Shown here one piece after another: positions 4,463-5,991 of a DNA stretch of 5,991 nucleotides. A program made the translations under genes and the position numbers. How positions within the stretch are numbered: the first letter of the stretch is position 1; each line of letters opens with the position of its first letter. This DNA comes from JAICWY01 sp964531205 (GTDB lineage: Bacteria; Vulcanimicrobiota; Vulcanimicrobiia; Vulcanimicrobiales; Vulcanimicrobiaceae): contig CAZHGH010000136.1 of NCBI GenBank assembly GCA_964531205.1, positions 1 through 5,991 of the forward strand. The letters run 5' to 3'. The notes beneath the pieces were generated by a model. That model was given only the letters and a program-made list of their open reading frames with translations, did no database searches and was not told the DNA's origin.

Positions 4463-5991
4463 ATGACCACTGCTGCCCCGCCTACCATTGACCTCGACGG
4501 GAAACACCTTTCACTCGAAGCCATTCGCGCGATCGCCGAAGAGGGCGCGCTCGTTCGCGTCATCGATGAAGCACGCCACCGCGTAAGCGCGGCCCGGCGG
4601 CTCGTCGACGAAAAGTTTGGAATCGGCGATGCCATTTATGGTGTGACAACCGGCTTCGGACGCCTTGCAAACATTCCGGTCGAGCCAAAAGACGCGGCGC
4701 AGCTGCAGCTTAATCTCGTACGCAGCCACGCCGCGGGAACGGGCGAGCCGCTTGCTCCGGAATTTGTTCGCGCCGCCGGAGTACTGCGCGTGAGTTCGCT
4801 GGCCGCCGGTCATTCGGGAATTCGCGAGAGCACGCTCGACTTGCTGATCGAGCTGTTGAACCGCAACGTAACGCCGGTTGTACCGCGGCAAGGTTCGGTC
4901 GGCGCAAGCGGCGATCTCGCGCCGCTCGCACATATGACGCTTACGCTCATCGGCGAAGGCGAAGCGTTTTACAACGGAGAGCGCATGCCCAGTGCGCGCG
5001 CGTTGCAGCTCGCGGGCCTCGAGCCGATCGAACTCGGTGCGAAAGAAGGTCTAGCGCTGGTCAACGGCACCGAAGTGATGACGGGCATCGCCGCTTTATG
5101 TTTATTGCGAGCCGAACGGTTGCTCGCGTCCGCCGATATCATCGGCGCGATGTCGCTCGAAGCGTTCCTGGGAACGGATCGCGTCTTCGATAGGCGCATC
5201 AACGCACTGCGTCCGCATCCCGGACAAGCTCGCGTTGCCGACAACTTGCGTGCATTGCTCGCCGGTTCGGAAATCATCGAATCGCATCGCGAGTGCGGGC
5301 GCGTTCAAGATCCGTATTCGTATCGGTGCATCCCCGTCGTGCACGGGGCCGTGCGCGATGCGGCCGTGCACGCTCGACGCGTGATCGAAATCGAGGCCAT
5401 TTCGGTAACGGACAATCCGCTCGTCTTTCCGGATGACGGCGAGTTTTTAACCGGCGGAAACTTTCACGGCCAACCAATCGCACTCGTCTCCGATTTGCTC
5501 AAATTCTCGCTTGCGGAACTTGCCGGCATCAGCGAGCGGCGCTTGTATTTGCTGCTCAACGCAGAGGAGCGAGGATTGCCGTTGTTTCTCACCGGCCGCT
5601 CGGGTTTGCAATCGGGATTGATGATCGTGCAGTACACGTCGGCTGCGATGGTTTCTGAGAACAAAGGCCTCGCGTGGCCGAACAGCGTCGATTCGATCCC
5701 GACTTCGGCGGGACAAGAAGATCATGTCAGCATGGGCATGACCGCTGCGGTGCATCTGGATCGTGTGCTTGAAAATGTAGAAGGCTCGCTTGCATGCGAG
5801 CTGCTCGGCGCGCTGGTTGCAACGGATTTTCGCCGTCCGCTCAAGTCAGGGGTTGGAACGCAGGCCGCATACGATGTCGCACGCGAACGCATCGCGCCGT
5901 GGACGGACGATCGCGTCCCAGCGCCGGACATCGCCGCCGCGCGTGAACTCATTAGGAGCGGCGCACTGGTAAATGCGGCTGAGAGCGCCAT
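4463..5991 (+). CDS. hutH: Histidine ammonia-lyase (histidase), 3' end beyond window
   Basis: The frame from ATG 4463 is open for 509 codons to the window edge. Bacterial HutH is about 500-515 residues, so only the last few are probably missing. The cytoplasmic enzyme converts L-histidine to trans-urocanate and ammonia, the first step of histidine use. The MIO cofactor triad Ala148-Ser149-Gly150 sits in GSVGASGDLAPLAHM. Other active-site residues match the Pseudomonas putida enzyme in order: Y59 (YGVTTGFG), H89 (NLVRSHAAG), N201 (ALVNGTE), Q282, Y285 and R288 (VQDPYSYRC), F334 (GGNFHGQP) and E419 (SAGQEDHVSMG). The Ser-His at 88-89 favours histidase over tyrosine or phenylalanine ammonia-lyase. 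The common PQV after RC is PVV here (V292). No strong Shine-Dalgarno precedes the start; the nearby TGA at 4457 suggests translational coupling. hutU, hutI or hutG, if present, would lie downstream. Confidence 0.95.
   Translation, partial: MTTAAPPTIDLDGKHLSLEAIRAIAEEGALVRVIDEARHRVSAARRLVDEKFGIGDAIYGVTTGFGRLANIPVEPKDAAQLQLNLVRSHAAGTGEPLAPEFVRAAGVLRVSSLAAGHSGIRESTLDLLIELLNRNVTPVVPRQGSVGASGDLAPLAHMTLTLIGEGEAFYNGERMPSARALQLAGLEPIELGAKEGLALVNGTEVMTGIAALCLLRAERLLASADIIGAMSLEAFLGTDRVFDRRINALRPHPGQARVADNLRALLAGSEIIESHRECGRVQDPYSYRCIPVVHGAVRDAAVHARRVIEIEAISVTDNPLVFPDDGEFLTGGNFHGQPIALVSDLLKFSLAELAGISERRLYLLLNAEERGLPLFLTGRSGLQSGLMIVQYTSAAMVSENKGLAWPNSVDSIPTSAGQEDHVSMGMTAAVHLDRVLENVEGSLACELLGALVATDFRRPLKSGVGTQAAYDVARERIAPWTDDRVPAPDIAAARELIRSGALVNAAESA

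Noticed and set aside
4463..5991. Tyrosine or phenylalanine ammonia-lyase instead of histidase
   Set aside because: YGVTTGFG also occurs in those enzymes, but Ser88-His89 and Glu419 in the QEDHVSMG motif match histidase.

Overview
The window looks like a piece of a draft, probably metagenome-assembled, bacterial chromosome. Coding DNA is GC-rich, genes are compact, there are no introns, and a run of exactly 100 N at 3524-3623 is the usual placeholder for a scaffold gap of unknown size. I could not fix the taxon from sequence alone. The mix of Pro-rich secreted proteins of unknown function, a WYL regulator and a HutH whose catalytic residues are all conserved would fit an uncultured lineage such as Eremiobacterota, but that is an impression, not a result.

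Layout. At 1-260 the minus strand carries the N-terminal part of a SnoaL/NTF2-like protein, cut by the window edge. It is divergent from a 563-residue secreted or surface protein (317-2008) with a Pro/Ala/Ser/Thr tether and beta-rich domains. Next comes a WYL-family transcriptional regulator whose reading frame runs back to about 2047 but has no ATG, GTG or TTG start before its helix-turn-helix; I place the start at an ATC at 2080. It ends at 3075, just before a strong hairpin.

The stretch 3076-3964 has no credible protein gene but is highly structured. It holds three terminator-like hairpins (3080-3109, 3220-3247, 3643-3673). The last two each open a copy of a duplicated, collinear intergenic module. 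In order, the module contains a GTTTG(A/G)CTCC block, a block ending CGTCAACATG, a CACTTCG/CGAAGTG hairpin followed by TTTGCATGGTA, a CAAGAGGG block, and a run of DnaA-box-like 9-mers spaced exactly 20 bp (copy A) or 21 bp (copy B). The assembly gap falls between the two copies. All three hairpins have better T-tracts when read on the minus strand, so minus-strand small RNAs are one explanation; a DnaA-binding or origin-like locus is another. This is the most interesting part of the window.

At the right end, a small exported His/Cys-rich protein (GTG start at 3965) is followed after 3 bp by hutH, histidine ammonia-lyase (4463 to the window edge). Its MIO triad and all active-site residues I checked are present. 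The spacing suggests one transcript, starting in or just after module copy B, leading into histidine degradation.
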